A stretch of 64,000 bases of DNA, from assembly GCF_002001045.1 (NCBI RefSeq), contig NZ_MUNR01000005.1:225147-289146 (forward strand). Direction: 5' to 3'. The position numbers and the translations under genes were made by a program. Position 1 is the first letter of the stretch, and the number at the start of each line of letters is the position of its first letter. Below, piece after piece: positions 48,042 through 55,638 of this stretch. The notes under the pieces are model-generated. The model saw only the letters and a list, made by a program, of their open reading frames with translations, had not been told where the DNA came from and did not search any database. The DNA comes from Rhodanobacter sp. C01. Its GTDB lineage: Bacteria > Pseudomonadota > Gammaproteobacteria > Xanthomonadales > Rhodanobacteraceae.

Positions 48042-49439
48042 ATGAATTCGATGCCGCCGATTGCCGATCTGGACCTGCGCCGAGCGTCGTTATGCCAGCT
48101 GTTGCACTGGCTGGCGGTGGGGCGTGTGCAGCCACAGGCACTGGCTGACGCCTATCAGCAGGCGATCGAACGGCTCAACCCCGAACTCAACGCGTATGTC
48201 GATCAGCGCTCGGGCCTGCTGCAGGAGCAGGCGCACATGGCAGATCGGCGCCGTCGTGACGGCGTGATCGGGCGGCTCGACGGCATCCCGCTGGCGCTGA
48301 AGGACAATTTCGACATGGCCGGCTGGCCGACCCGCGCCGGTCTGCCGGGTCGCGACCGACCGGCGCAGGACGATGCACATGTGGTGGCCCGGTTGCGTGC
48401 GTCCGGTGCGGTGCTGGTTGGCAAGACGAACATGGATGAGGGCGCCTTGGGTGCGGCGACCGACAACCCGCATTTCGGCGCCACCCACAACCCACATCGC
48501 CATGGCTACAGCGCAGGCGGCTCCTCCGGCGGTGCCGCCGCCGCGGTGGCGGCCGGACTGGCGGTGGCGGCGGTCGGCTCGGACAGTCTCGGTTCGATCC
48601 GTATTCCGGCCAGCTATTGCGGCATCTACGCACTCAAGCCGACGCATGGCGAAATCTCAGCGCGCGGCATGGTGCCGGCGGCGCGACGGCTCGACGCGGT
48701 CGGCCTGCTGGCGCGTAGCGCGGATGACCTCACCGTGTTGCTGCAGGTGCTGGCCGGTTACGACGCCGACGATGCACGCTCGCGCCGGCGTCGTGTGGCG
48801 TTTGCGTTGCCGGACTGGGAGCCGGGCAACCTGCGCACCGGCCTGTTGCCGGATCTTGCAGCGGTCGGCGTGCAGCCCGAGGTGATCGAGGTGTTCGACG
48901 CCGCCATGGCGAAGTTGACGTATGCGTTAGGCGATCGGCGTAAGGTGGATTTCGCCGATTGGGATTTTGCACGTACCCGCCGCGCCGGTCTGTTGCTGAT
49001 GGAGGCAGAAATGATTGGCACCTTCGCTGCCGATCTGGCCAGTACCGAGCACCCGGTGTCCGCAGGCTTCCGACAGTTGCTCGGCTATGCAGCGAGCAAG
49101 ACAGCAGCCGATTACGCCGTCGCCGACCGTGTGCTCGATGCAGCCACCCTGAAAATGCGCCGACTGTTCGCGCAGGTCGATGTACTGGTGTTGCCGACCA
49201 CCCCGCAGGGCGCATTTCCACTGGATGGTCCGGTTCCGGATTCGCAGGCCGACCTCACCAGCTTCGCCAGTCTGGCCGGTTGTCCGGCGGTCAGTCTGCC
49301 AATGGGTACGTTGCCGGATGGCATGCCGATCGGCCTGCAACTGGTTGGTGCGCGCGGCTCGGATCTGCGCCTGCTGGAACTGGCATCAGTATGTGCAGCC
49401 ACACTGGATGTCGAGCCGACCTATCCGGTGACTGCCTGA
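48042..49439 (+). CDS. Amidase-signature family hydrolase
   Basis: A 465-residue Ser-cisSer-Lys hydrolase. The ATG at 48042 (MNSMPPIADLDLRRASL) has AAGGAG seven bases upstream. LALKDNFDMAG carries the catalytic Lys. YSAGGSSGGAAAAVAAG carries the cis-Ser, and GSDSLGSIRIPASYCG the nucleophile Ser; the more usual form is GSDTGGSIR. The protein is close in length to GatA and other amidases, but no gatB or gatC lies nearby, so a general amide hydrolase is more likely. It is followed directly by the glycine-cleavage genes. Confidence 0.9.
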   Translation: MNSMPPIADLDLRRASLCQLLHWLAVGRVQPQALADAYQQAIERLNPELNAYVDQRSGLLQEQAHMADRRRRDGVIGRLDGIPLALKDNFDMAGWPTRAGLPGRDRPAQDDAHVVARLRASGAVLVGKTNMDEGALGAATDNPHFGATHNPHRHGYSAGGSSGGAAAAVAAGLAVAAVGSDSLGSIRIPASYCGIYALKPTHGEISARGMVPAARRLDAVGLLARSADDLTVLLQVLAGYDADDARSRRRRVAFALPDWEPGNLRTGLLPDLAAVGVQPEVIEVFDAAMAKLTYALGDRRKVDFADWDFARTRRAGLLLMEAEMIGTFAADLASTEHPVSAGFRQLLGYAASKTAADYAVADRVLDAATLKMRRLFAQVDVLVLPTTPQGAFPLDGPVPDSQADLTSFASLAGCPAVSLPMGTLPDGMPIGLQLVGARGSDLRLLELASVCAATLDVEPTYPVTA

Positions 49440-49482
49440 TCACGCCGCAGTGCGTTGCCGGCATCGCTTGGATTGCCCCGGG

Positions 49483-49511
49483 TTGGATTGACACGGGCCG
49501 GCGGCGATAAT
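49483..49511 (+). promoter_or_regulatory. Possible sigma-70 promoter for gcvT
   Basis: TTGGAT (49483-49488), a 17-base spacer and GATAAT (49506-49511), about 30 bases before the gcvT ATG. The -10 element matches five of six consensus bases. The leader would be short, and I see no glycine-riboswitch structure. Confidence 0.35.
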
Positions 49512-49541
49512 GCAGATCTTTCCCCGCCAGGCAGTCCCGCG

Positions 49542-50642
49542 ATGACCGAGAAGACCGTACTCAACGCCACCCATCGTGCGCTAGGCGCGCGCATGGTCGA
49601 TTTCGGCGGTTGGGACATGCCGATCAACTACGGCTCGCAGATCGAGGAGCATCATGCGGTGCGCCGCGATGCCGGCATGTTCGATGTCTCGCACATGACG
49701 GTGATCGACCTGCACGGCGCACGCACGCGGGAGTTCCTGCGTCACCTGCTGGCCAACAGCGTTGACAAGCTCAAGGTCACCGGCAAGGCGCTGTATTCCT
49801 GCATGCTCAACGAGCAGGGCGGCGTGATCGACGACCTGATCGTCTACTTCTTCGATGAGGCGCACTTCCGGCTGGTGGTGAATGCATCCACCCGCGAGAA
49901 GGATCTGGCGTGGATCGAGCAACAGGCACAGACGTTCGGTGTGGAGGTGAAGGAACGCCCGGACTTCGCGATGATCGCAGTGCAGGGGCCAAGTGCACGC
50001 GCCAAGGTGCTTGGTCTGCTTCACGAGGTCGATCGTCCGCGCATCGAGAAGCTCGGCAAGTTCGCTGCCGCTGCTGCCCAGGGGCCGCATGGCATGCCGT
50101 TGTTCGTCGCGCGCACCGGCTACACCGGTGAGGACGGTTTCGAGATCATCGTGCCGAACGAGCATGCCGTCGCCCTGTGGGAATCGCTGGCGGCCGCCGG
50201 TGTTGCGCCGGCCGGGCTGGGCGCGCGTGACACGTTGCGGCTGGAGGCTGGCATGAATCTGTACGGTCAGGACATGGACGAGACGGTTTCACCCTGGGAG
50301 GCGAACCTGGGCTGGACGATCGCACTCGACGAAGGTCGCGCGTTCATCGGTCGTGCCGCACTGGAACAGCAGAAGGCCGCTGGCGTGCCGCGCGTGATGG
50401 TCGGGCTGGTGCTGGACGACAAGGGCGTGCTTCGCCATGGCCAGAAGGTGCTGACCGCGAACGGCGACGGCGAGATCCTGTCCGGCAGTTTTGCGCCGAC
50501 CCTCAACAAGGCGGTGGCGTTTGCGCGCATTCCGGCGGGCACGGCGGGCGATGTGCATGTCGACATCCGTGGCCGCGAAATACCGGTGCGGCTGGTCAAG
50601 TACCCGTTCGTTCGTGACGGCAAGCCCTGCGAAGGGATCTGA
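49542..50642 (+). CDS. gcvT: Glycine cleavage T protein (aminomethyltransferase)
   Basis: Transfers the one-carbon unit from aminomethyl-lipoyl GcvH to tetrahydrofolate, releasing ammonia. It has 366 residues. The ATG at 49542 ([20 protein letters not shown]) begins conserved sequence. [20 protein letters not shown] is the N-terminal hallmark, [13 protein letters not shown] follows, and [10 protein letters not shown] is the folate-domain motif. It is followed 93 bases later by gcvH on the same strand; gcvP is not in the window. Confidence 0.97.
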   Translation: MTEKTVLNATHRALGARMVDFGGWDMPINYGSQIEEHHAVRRDAGMFDVSHMTVIDLHGARTREFLRHLLANSVDKLKVTGKALYSCMLNEQGGVIDDLIVYFFDEAHFRLVVNASTREKDLAWIEQQAQTFGVEVKERPDFAMIAVQGPSARAKVLGLLHEVDRPRIEKLGKFAAAAAQGPHGMPLFVARTGYTGEDGFEIIVPNEHAVALWESLAAAGVAPAGLGARDTLRLEAGMNLYGQDMDETVSPWEANLGWTIALDEGRAFIGRAALEQQKAAGVPRVMVGLVLDDKGVLRHGQKVLTANGDGEILSGSFAPTLNKAVAFARIPAGTAGDVHVDIRGREIPVRLVKYPFVRDGKPCEGI

Positions 50643-50686
50643 GCGGCTCGCCGTCATGACACATTTTTCCCCACGGTGGATGTGGC

Positions 50687-50692
50687 TAGAAT
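50687..50692 (+). promoter_or_regulatory. Possible -10 element for gcvH
   Basis: TAGAAT in GTGGCTAGAATCGCCGC, 43 bases before the gcvH ATG, with a T-rich stretch (ATTTTTCC) about 17 bases upstream in the -35 position. gcvH may thus have its own promoter besides read-through from gcvT. Confidence 0.35.
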
Positions 50693-50735
50693 CGCCGCTT
50701 GCACCCTCATCCGAACACAACGACTGGACCTGATC

Positions 50736-51131
50736 ATGAGCGAGATTCCTGGCGATCTGAAATTCCTCAAGTCCCACGAGTGGGCCCGCGCCGAAGACGA
50801 CGGCCTGGTTCGCGTGGGTATTTCCGACCATGCACAAGGCCAGCTCGGTGATCTGGTCTATGTCGAGCTGCCGGAAATCGGCTCGGCGGTGAAGGCGGGC
50901 ACCGGCGCTGCCGTGGTGGAGTCGGTGAAGGCCGCCTCGGACATCTATTCGCCGGTTTCAGGCGAGGTGGTCGAGGTCAACGAGCTGCTCAACGACAAGC
51001 CGGAAACCATCAACGAGGACGCGTATGGCGAAGGCTGGATCTTCCTGGTGCGCCCGAGCGACCGTGCGGAACTCGACGAGCTGCTCGGCGCGAGCGAATA
51101 CGAGGAGCTGGTTGAGAACGACGATCACTGA
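50736..51131 (+). CDS. gcvH: Glycine cleavage H protein (lipoyl carrier)
   Basis: The 131-residue lipoylated shuttle protein of the glycine cleavage system. The ATG at 50736 gives [39 protein letters not shown] and [18 protein letters not shown] are signatures, with Lys65 as the lipoylation site. [17 protein letters not shown] closes the domain. A strong terminator hairpin follows at 51156. Confidence 0.97.
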   Translation: MSEIPGDLKFLKSHEWARAEDDGLVRVGISDHAQGQLGDLVYVELPEIGSAVKAGTGAAVVESVKAASDIYSPVSGEVVEVNELLNDKPETINEDAYGEGWIFLVRPSDRAELDELLGASEYEELVENDDH

Positions 51132-51155
51132 GCATTAGCCATCGCGTTGTCCTGC

Positions 51156-51187
51156 TGCCGGCCGCCTTGTGCGGCCGGCACTGTTTT
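51156..51187 (+). terminator. Rho-independent terminator after gcvH
   Basis: Perfect 10-bp stem TGCCGGCCGC / GCGGCCGGCA with loop CTTGT, followed by CTGTTTT. It starts 25 bases after the gcvH stop. Confidence 0.8.
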
Positions 51188-51618
51188 CGGATCACGCATC
51201 GATGCGTGCGAAGGTCGATCACGCAGATTCGATAGGCGGGCACCGGGCATTTTTCGCCACGCATGTTTCATGCAGCCGATGATGTTTTTCGCGCTGCATG
51301 CGACCTCGTCGAGACGCATGCGAAGTGGGTCGCGATGAAAATTTTCGCGTGGGGAGAGGTCGGCCTGATTGCACGTGGGCGTGTCCAAAGGGTGGTTCAC
51401 TGCGTCTGGCGGCGAAAATATTTTGGCCCCGGGAAGGACGATTTTTCGGTCCGGTCCGGCTCCGTTCATCTGGCATATCCGGCCCCGGGAAGATATGAAA
51501 ACGTGCCGCCATATGGACGATATATTCGTGGCACTGTTTCCACGCAGCGGCACACCATTAGTCTCGGAAGCCTTGATACACAAGGGTTTCACGAGTTGTC
51601 ATGTTTTAAGGTGGATTT
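51188..51618. other. Non-coding, AT-richer region upstream of metJ-H1
   Basis: No convincing gene. A plus frame at 51263-51646 lacks any recognisable domain and runs into the metJ promoter, so I reject it. The region holds the 14-base palindrome ACGCATCGATGCGT near 51194, two copies of GGCCCCGGGAAG, and AT-rich patches such as CGAAAATATTTTGG and GACGATATATTCGTGG. Base composition differs from the flanking genes. It could hold a small RNA or an old insertion; nothing decides. Confidence 0.45.
51425..51492. repeat. Pair of 12-base direct repeats
   Basis: GGCCCCGGGAAG occurs at 51425-51436 and again at 51481-51492, both on the plus strand, 56 bases apart start to start. The sequence includes the palindrome CCCGGG. 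No function is evident. Confidence 0.6.
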
Positions 51619-51647
51619 TTGTACGGACGTATGGACGTCCATATAAA
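51619..51647 (+). promoter_or_regulatory. Promoter with two tandem Met boxes (MetJ operator)
   Basis: TTGTAC (-35, 51619-51624), a 17-base spacer, and TATAAA (-10, 51642-51647). The spacer begins with GGACGTAT and GGACGTCC (51625-51640), two adjacent 8-base units each matching six of eight bases of the Met-box consensus AGACGTCT. Two tandem boxes are the known minimum operator for MetJ dimers. A repressor bound here would block RNA polymerase. The first gene downstream is the MetJ-like gene at 51798, so this looks like autoregulation. Confidence 0.7.
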
Positions 51648-51740
51648 CTTACTAGATTCATGCCTTGAATCGTTGCTGTGGCGGGCTTCAGGGCGGCTCG
51701 TGGGGTGGGTGAAGTGGTTTGATTTCATGGATAAAATCAA

Positions 51741-51769
51741 TTGACAGCCGAAATATTCAGGGATAGCTT
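51741..51769 (+). promoter_or_regulatory. Second possible promoter for metJ-H1
   Basis: A perfect TTGACA (51741-51746), 17 bases, then TAGCTT (51764-51769), which matches three of six -10 bases. It would start transcription about 20 bases before the metJ-H1 ATG and lacks Met boxes, so it could give basal expression. Confidence 0.4.
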
Positions 51770-51797
51770 TCGCAACAGATCACGGGGAACGCGCTTT

Positions 51798-52322
51798 ATG
51801 GCGACAACGAAATTCATCAAGCCGTATATCGAGCACGGTGAAAAGGCCAATGCAGTACGCAAGATCACTGTCTCGATTCCGCTGCATGTTTTGCGGCGGC
51901 TTTCCGATTTGCGCACCCACCGTCAAGTGAACAATCTTCGGCACGCTACCAACAGCGACTTGTTGGTTGAGGCGTTCCTGCACGCTTTTACTGGGCAACC
52001 ACTGCCAACTGATGAGGAGCTGAGACGAACTATGGCCACTGCCAAGAAATCCGCTGCAAAGAAACCGGCCGCCAAGAAGGCTGCCAAGAAATCCACCGTG
52101 AAGAAGGTTGCCAAGAAGCCGGCAGCCAAGAAAGCTGCCGTGAAGAAGGTTGCCAAGAAGCCGGCAGCCAAGAAGGTTGCTGCGAAGAAGAAGCCGGCCG
52201 CTGCCAAGAAAGCTGCCGTGAAGAAGGTTGCCAAGAAGCCGGCAGCCAAGAAAGCTGCTGCCAAGAAGCCGGCGGCCGCCAAGGTGGTGAAAGCCACCAA
52301 GACTGGCAAAGCCAAGAAGTAA
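51798..52322 (+). CDS. metJ: MetJ repressor fused to histone-H1-like Lys/Ala tail
   Basis: A 174-residue DNA-binding protein in two parts. Residues 1-78 are MetJ, the S-adenosylmethionine-dependent ribbon-helix-helix repressor of methionine genes: [20 protein letters not shown] with the DNA-contacting Lys22 and Thr24, then [20 protein letters not shown] and [15 protein letters not shown], nearly identical to E. coli MetJ. The last 30 or so residues of normal MetJ are absent. Residues 79-174 are instead a [13 protein letters not shown] tail like bacterial H1-like proteins (AlgP, HctB style), giving extra nonspecific DNA affinity. The ATG at 51798 begins the homology. An in-frame ATG at 52032 (Met79), with GAGGAG upstream, could make the tail alone. 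The fused arrangement is unusual to my knowledge. Confidence 0.92.
   Translation: MATTKFIKPYIEHGEKANAVRKITVSIPLHVLRRLSDLRTHRQVNNLRHATNSDLLVEAFLHAFTGQPLPTDEELRRTMATAKKSAAKKPAAKKAAKKSTVKKVAKKPAAKKAAVKKVAKKPAAKKVAAKKKPAAAKKAAVKKVAKKPAAKKAAAKKPAAAKVVKATKTGKAKK
52099..52253 (+). repeat. Three 35-base repeats in the H1-like tail
   Basis: Identical 35-base units start at 52099, 52141 and 52219, each beginning GTGAAGAAGGTTGCCAAGAA and encoding [12 protein letters not shown]. Spacing between starts is 42 and 78 bases. Such coding repeats can change in number by slippage, so tail length may vary between strains. Confidence 0.85.
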
Positions 52323-52368
52323 GCAACACCGCGACACGCATTAACCAACAAGAAACGCAATCGACTTC

Positions 52369-52443
52369 TCTCCCCGCGGTGCCCAGCGCGGGGAGAGCAC
52401 TTCGAGAAGACTTCGTCCCGGCCTGGCCGGGACGCTTCGTTTC
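52369..52443 (+). terminator. Double hairpin, probable terminator of metJ-H1
   Basis: First hairpin: CTCTCCCCGCG (52369-52379), eight-base loop, CGCGGGGAGAG (52388-52398). Second: CGTCCCGGCC (52415-52424), T, GGCCGGGACG (52426-52435), followed by CTTCGTTT. The second is the better terminator. The rest of the 385-base gap to the next gene at 52708 shows no gene. Confidence 0.6.
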
Positions 52444-52707
52444 AGGGGTACTGATTTCGCGGCGACTATGGCGGCTGTCCCTCGGCCACCCGCCCGATCT
52501 TCGAACCAGCGCATTCCGGTGCCCAATACCGGTTCCGCTCCATGCAGCAGATTTTCGCGTCGTGCCGTGAAATCACGCACGATTTGCTGTGTTGCGCCAT
52601 TGGAGTTACCTTTCGCTCATCCGCGCCGCGGTGAGTCCGGGGACTCATCGCTCCTGGATCGACAGGGGGAAAAAGCGCGGGTATCTGTCGACACTCAGCG
52701 AGAGACC

Positions 52708-53751
52708 ATGGATACCCGATACATACTCAATACGCGTCGGCAAGCGCGAGGCGCCATCAGGCCCCTGTTCATTGCCATCATTGCCATCATTGCGGCGCTT
52801 GCCGTAGGCGCCTGGTTTCTGATCATCAAGCCGCACCAAGAGCTGATCATGGCCGACTCGGGTGGTCATCCGTCGACGCCGGTGTCTACCGCGACACGGG
52901 CAGCGGCGCCGCCGCCGGTGGACGTGTCCACGATGGACGTCGGACAGTTGCTGGCCGAGGCGCGCACAGCCATGAACGAGCAGCGTTACCTGGCGCCGGT
53001 GGGAAACAATGCCTTCGAATTCTACCTGCGCGTGCTGGAGAAGGATCCCGGCAACAAGGTCGCCTCCGACGCACTGCGCGAGACATTCCCGTTCGCTGCC
53101 AACTCGGCCGAACAGTCGATCAACTCGCGTGACTTCAATGAAGCGCAGCGCCAGATCGACCTGCTGGCCAAGGCCGATCCGACCAATTTCACATTGACCA
53201 TCTTGCGCTCCAAGCTGGATGCCCAGCGCAAGACGCTGGACAAGGAACAGCAGCAGCAACTTGACCAGCAGAAGACGCAGCAACTCGCGGCGTCGCAAAA
53301 GGCGGCGGCGGACAAGCAGGCCGCAGACCAGCTGGCCGAACAGCAGAAGGCACAGTTGGCCGAACAGCAGAAGGAGAAGTCGGCACACGCAGCGCAACCG
53401 GCAAACCAGACGGCGGCCACGGCGGCCAAGCCGGAAGCCAGCGATGCGACGGCAGCGGCTGCTGGTGGTACAACCGGTGGCGAGACCGCGGATGCGGTAC
53501 TCCTGAAAGGGGCCGCCCCAGCCTATCCGCCGACGGCGCTTCGCTCGCACCAGAGCGGGTGGGTCATATTGTCGTTCTCGATCGCGCCCGATGGTCATAC
53601 CGACGACATCCGCGTGGTCGATGCGCAGCCAAGGCACGTGTTCGATCGTGCGGCTAGCGACGCCATACATCGTTACCGCTACAAGCCGGCGATGAAGGAT
53701 GGCGTTGCGATATCCACCACGCAGCAATTGAAGATCGAGTTCAATCTCTGA
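52708..53751 (+). CDS. TonB C-terminal domain protein, single-pass
   Basis: A 347-residue inner-membrane protein. The ATG at 52708 (MDTRYILNTRRQARG) follows AGCGAGAGACC; a longer frame upstream has no conservation. One helix at about 19-40 is followed by a periplasmic region: a helical TPR-like part (70-165, LLAEARTAMNEQRYL and onward), a Gln/Lys/Ala-rich probable coiled coil (165-245), and a TonB C-terminal domain (about 255-347) with PAYPPTALRSHQSGWVILSF. It lacks the Pro-rich spacer of classical TonB. It may couple to an outer-membrane partner; no exbB or exbD is near. Confidence 0.85.
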   Translation: MDTRYILNTRRQARGAIRPLFIAIIAIIAALAVGAWFLIIKPHQELIMADSGGHPSTPVSTATRAAAPPPVDVSTMDVGQLLAEARTAMNEQRYLAPVGNNAFEFYLRVLEKDPGNKVASDALRETFPFAANSAEQSINSRDFNEAQRQIDLLAKADPTNFTLTILRSKLDAQRKTLDKEQQQQLDQQKTQQLAASQKAAADKQAADQLAEQQKAQLAEQQKEKSAHAAQPANQTAATAAKPEASDATAAAAGGTTGGETADAVLLKGAAPAYPPTALRSHQSGWVILSFSIAPDGHTDDIRVVDAQPRHVFDRAASDAIHRYRYKPAMKDGVAISTTQQLKIEFNL

Positions 53752-53838
53752 TCCGATGGTGCTGACGGAAGCGGCGCATGCTTGCATGCGCCGTTTCCGT
53801 TTCGGACATCCGCCCGGTCCAGCGTCCGGTGACGCTGC

Positions 53839-55122
53839 TCAGTGCTGGAGGGCGCGGCGCTTCTTCCTGGGGGCAGCCTTGCGCGATGGAGTTGTGCCTT
53901 CGATGTCGGCCCAGTCGACGTGCGGCAGGCCGAGCAGGCCATCGAACACCATCGGCATCAGTCCGCTCGGGGTCGGACCGGTCGAATTCCACAGGGTGAC
54001 TACACCGACGTTGTACTTGGGGAAGAAACCGATCATGGTGCGGTAGCCGGCCACTGCACCGGCGTGAAAGATCAGGGTTTCACCGGCGTAGCGGTACACC
54101 CGCCAGCCCAGCGCATAGTGCGCATCAGTCAGTCTGGCGCTGCGCCATGGCGTGGCACGCAGTTCGCTCGGGGTGGCAACTCCAGGCGCGTGCAGCACGT
54201 CGAGCAGTGACGTCGGCAGCACGTCCTGGCGGCCGCCCATCTGTGCGATCAGCCATTTTTCCATGTCGTGCAGGCTGGCGTTGACGCCGGCGGCCGGAGC
54301 GACGCGGTAATAGGTCTCGCTTGGCTCGAACGGTATCCAGCCATGGGCGGAAGCGCGGTGTGGGCGTGCCCAGCTGTTGCTGGACTCCAGTGCGGCGCGA
54401 CCATAGCTCGCGGTGGTCATGCCCAGCGGATAGAAGATGCGCTTGTCGACCAGGCGGTAGAAGAAATCGCCGGTGCGTGCGAGCACCACGTCGCCGATCA
54501 TGCCGAACGCGACGTTCTGGTAGCCGTAGCATTGGCCTACGCCGCAGACCAGGTCGACTTCGTCCAGTTTACGCACCAGTTCCTCGTAGGGGATGTCGCC
54601 CTCGAGCATGCTGTCGTAGGTGTTGGGTGGCAGGCCCAGGCGCTGCCCCAGGATGTCGGCCACGGTGGCCTCGGAAGCGGCCTGCATGTCCTTGAGCTTG
54701 AAGTACGGCAGCACATCGACCAGCTTGGTGTCCCAGCTGAGCTTGCCGTCATCCACCAGCAGGCCGGTGATCGCGGTGGCAAAAGCCTTGGACAGTGACG
54801 CGAGCCGGAACACCGTATCGGGTGTCACCGTTTCTCCAGTGGCGGCATCGGCATAACCGACCGTACGCTCGAACACGACCTTGTCGTCGATCACCACGGC
54901 GGTCGCCAGGCCGGCAACGGCATTGCGCGCGGCGAGCCGGTCCAGCCAGCGTTGGTAGTCGGCGAGTGTGCTCTGTACGCGCGCAGTTGGCAGCGCCTCT
55001 GACGCGACAGGTGCATGGATCGGAATGATCTGCGGCACTGCGCCGGCCGTGGACGCGCCGACCGGTACGCAGGCCAGCCCGAGCGCAGCTGCGATCGGCA
55101 GAAAAAACTTGTGAAACTGCAT
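53839..55122 (-). CDS. Serine hydrolase, class C beta-lactamase/CubicO family
   Basis: A 427-residue periplasmic hydrolase. The ATG at 55122 opens a signal peptide (MQFHKFFLPIAAALGLACVP, cleavage near residue 26); 44 upstream in-frame codons are not conserved. FRLASLSKAFATA holds the SxxK motif (Ser109, Lys112), CYGYQNVAFG the YxN motif and IFHAGAVAGY the HxG motif. Members include esterases, D-aminopeptidases and penicillin-binding proteins, so a lactamase role should not be assumed. A basic tail (RKAAPRKKRRALQH) ends the protein. Confidence 0.9.
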   Translation of the reverse strand: MQFHKFFLPIAAALGLACVPVGASTAGAVPQIIPIHAPVASEALPTARVQSTLADYQRWLDRLAARNAVAGLATAVVIDDKVVFERTVGYADAATGETVTPDTVFRLASLSKAFATAITGLLVDDGKLSWDTKLVDVLPYFKLKDMQAASEATVADILGQRLGLPPNTYDSMLEGDIPYEELVRKLDEVDLVCGVGQCYGYQNVAFGMIGDVVLARTGDFFYRLVDKRIFYPLGMTTASYGRAALESSNSWARPHRASAHGWIPFEPSETYYRVAPAAGVNASLHDMEKWLIAQMGGRQDVLPTSLLDVLHAPGVATPSELRATPWRSARLTDAHYALGWRVYRYAGETLIFHAGAVAGYRTMIGFFPKYNVGVVTLWNSTGPTPSGLMPMVFDGLLGLPHVDWADIEGTTPSRKAAPRKKRRALQH

Positions 55123-55319
55123 GATGCCCTGACGTGATTCCGGTGCGTGGATGCGCCGTGGGGTGGAGAACGTGATGGTGAGCCGGATCATTTTTCCGAT
55201 GGTTGGCGTTCTGATTGTCTTGCACTTCATGGGGATCCACAACGGACTGATCACTTAACGCAACGGCTGCAAGCAGGCCTTTGTGCAGCTTCCCGAGCCT
55301 GCAGGTGTGTCACCGGCGT

Positions 55320-55590
55320 TTGACCGCCGGCGGTTTTGGCAACGATGTGCAGCAGTCCGTGAGCATGATCTTTGCCGGTGTCCGGGCAGCTCCGCCGTTC
55401 GCCTGGCAGAAACTCTTCGAGCGCGCGCTGGATGGACTGTGGATGCCAGGGTCCGGCTGATCCAGGGGCTGGCCAGCACCATCCACGCCGATGGCGTGGT
55501 CAGCGTGGAAGAAGCGGAACGGCTGCGGGGATCCGTGCCAGCAAGCACTGCCCGCTGCCGATACAGGTTCGATGTTGCCGGAAGGATTTC
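55320..55590 (+). pseudogene. Frameshifted remnant, C-terminal TerB-like/M48 peptidase tail
   Basis: Three overlapping frames together read like the end of one protein: PPFAWQKLFERALDGLW (from 55386), then DARVRLIQGLASTIHADG with VVSVEEAERLRG (from 55442), then IRASKHCPLPIQ (from about 55530). The block RLIxxxASTIxADGxVSxxEAExLR followed by CPLP is usual at the C-terminus of long M48-type peptidases with a TerB-like end. Two single-base shifts break the frame, and no N-terminal part is present. Identification is by pattern only. Confidence 0.5.
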
Positions 55591-55638
55591 AGTTGCGACG
55601 CGTTGTCTGGATGGAAACCCTTCCCGCAGTCAGTTCGT

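Noticed and set aside
49440..50735. Glycine riboswitch upstream of gcvT or gcvH
   Set aside because: The leaders are too short (about 100 and 90 bases) and show no tandem aptamer-like structure.
51263..51646. Plus frame of 127 codons before metJ-H1
   Set aside because: No start signal, no domain, and it runs through the promoter and Met boxes of the next gene.
52099..52253. CRISPR-like repeat array
   Set aside because: The repeats lie within one open frame encoding a Lys/Ala tail, and the spacers are coding variants of the same repeat, not unique sequences.
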